Shown: positions 41,619 through 41,826 of the stretch, one piece after another
Layout: the number at the start of each line of letters is the position of its first letter
Numbering within the stretch: the first letter of the stretch is position 1
Origin: JBKCUA01 sp046318675
GTDB taxonomy: Bacteria; Pseudomonadota; Alphaproteobacteria; JAJTHO01
DNA: 41,826 nucleotides
NCBI GenBank assembly: GCA_046318675.1
Contig: JBKCUA010000026.1
Span: forward strand, 1-41,826
Direction: 5' to 3'
Notes under the pieces: generated by a model
What the model was told of the DNA's origin: nothing
Database searches by the model: none
The model's input: only the letters and a program-made list of their open reading frames with translations
Made by a program: the position numbers and the translations under genes

Positions 41619-41622
41619 ATAA

Positions 41623-41826
41623 TTATGCCTGTAACCCACATTCGTGTAGTAAAGCACGATCCGCAGCTGCATCATTATTACCTGTAGTAAGAAGTTTTTC
41701 GCCGTAAAAAATAGAATTAGCCCCGGCAATAAAGCACAATACTTGGGCTTCCCTTGATAAGGCTGCACGCCCAGCAGATAGACGAACCCTAGCGGTAGGC
41801 AACATAATACGTGCTGCCGCAACCAT
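41623..41826 (-). CDS. bioB: Biotin synthase BioB, C-terminal part (cut by window edge)
   Basis: The last 67 residues of BioB, the radical SAM enzyme that inserts sulfur into dethiobiotin. RIMLPTARVRLSAGRAALS and VLCFIAGANSIFYGEKLLTT are diagnostic; the Arg in RLSAGR ligates the [2Fe-2S] cluster. The radical SAM Cys motif lies beyond the right edge. The stop codon is four bases from the copy B repeat. Confidence 0.93.
   Translation of the reverse strand: MVAAARIMLPTARVRLSAGRAALSREAQVLCFIAGANSIFYGEKLLTTGNNDAAADRALLHECGLQA

Overview
The window looks like a chromosomal stretch of an alphaproteobacterium with a fairly even base composition and a compact gene layout. The evidence is an IalB-type invasion-associated protein, RNase J, a RodZ-like HTH membrane protein next to ispG and hisS, a PhoR-type kinase, a TadG-like protein and a YifB/ComM ATPase. 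The genus cannot be read from the sequence. The ankyrin-repeat protein, SYLF and Sel1 proteins and a large two-partner-secretion-type adhesin would suit a surface-attached or host-associated life, but that is inference.

Layout. 1-7.3 kb: a promoter pointing off the left edge, rlmN and an ialB-like gene (overlapping), a CgeB-like glycosyltransferase, coaD with an unrecognised partner gene, a SYLF lipid-binding protein, rpiB-argG, and a Sel1-repeat secreted protein. 7.3-11.9 kb: a tight leftward clpP-kdpD-phoR operon; the KdpD has lost key ATP-binding motifs of its kinase domain. 11.9-15.4 kb is an accessory island: nested palindromic repeats, a ParD/ParE-type toxin-antitoxin pair, and an ankyrin protein whose N-terminal half resembles the SAV_2336 vWA-like family. 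15.4-23.3 kb: a rightward housekeeping run with lysC, a nitronate monooxygenase-like gene, rodZ-like, ispG, a DUF2059-type lipoprotein, rnj and hisS. 23.3-31.8 kb: trmJ and thiD (leftward), tRNA-Gly(GCC), a TPR-like membrane protein, an AmiC-type amidase, an APH-AAA kinase fusion, a pentapeptide-repeat membrane protein, glmS and yidD. 31.9-39.6 kb: a 2113-residue filamentous-haemagglutinin-like protein with LamG-like and many YDG/MBG repeats, followed by a TadG/vWA protein. 39.6-41.8 kb: a long hairpin, yifB/comM, a MITE-like element, the second copy of a 137-bp structured repeat, and the 3' end of bioB.

The most unusual material is (1) the SAV_2336-like/ankyrin fusion, a candidate conflict or effector protein; (2) the KdpD with a degenerate catalytic domain, translationally coupled to a separate PhoR-like kinase and with no kdpFABC or response regulator nearby; (3) two families of structured repeats sitting at convergent gene junctions, which supply the final codons and stop of PhoR and ParE; and (4) the mosaic adhesin with an insert inside its LamG domain. 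All family names come from motif recognition by eye; no database search was run.
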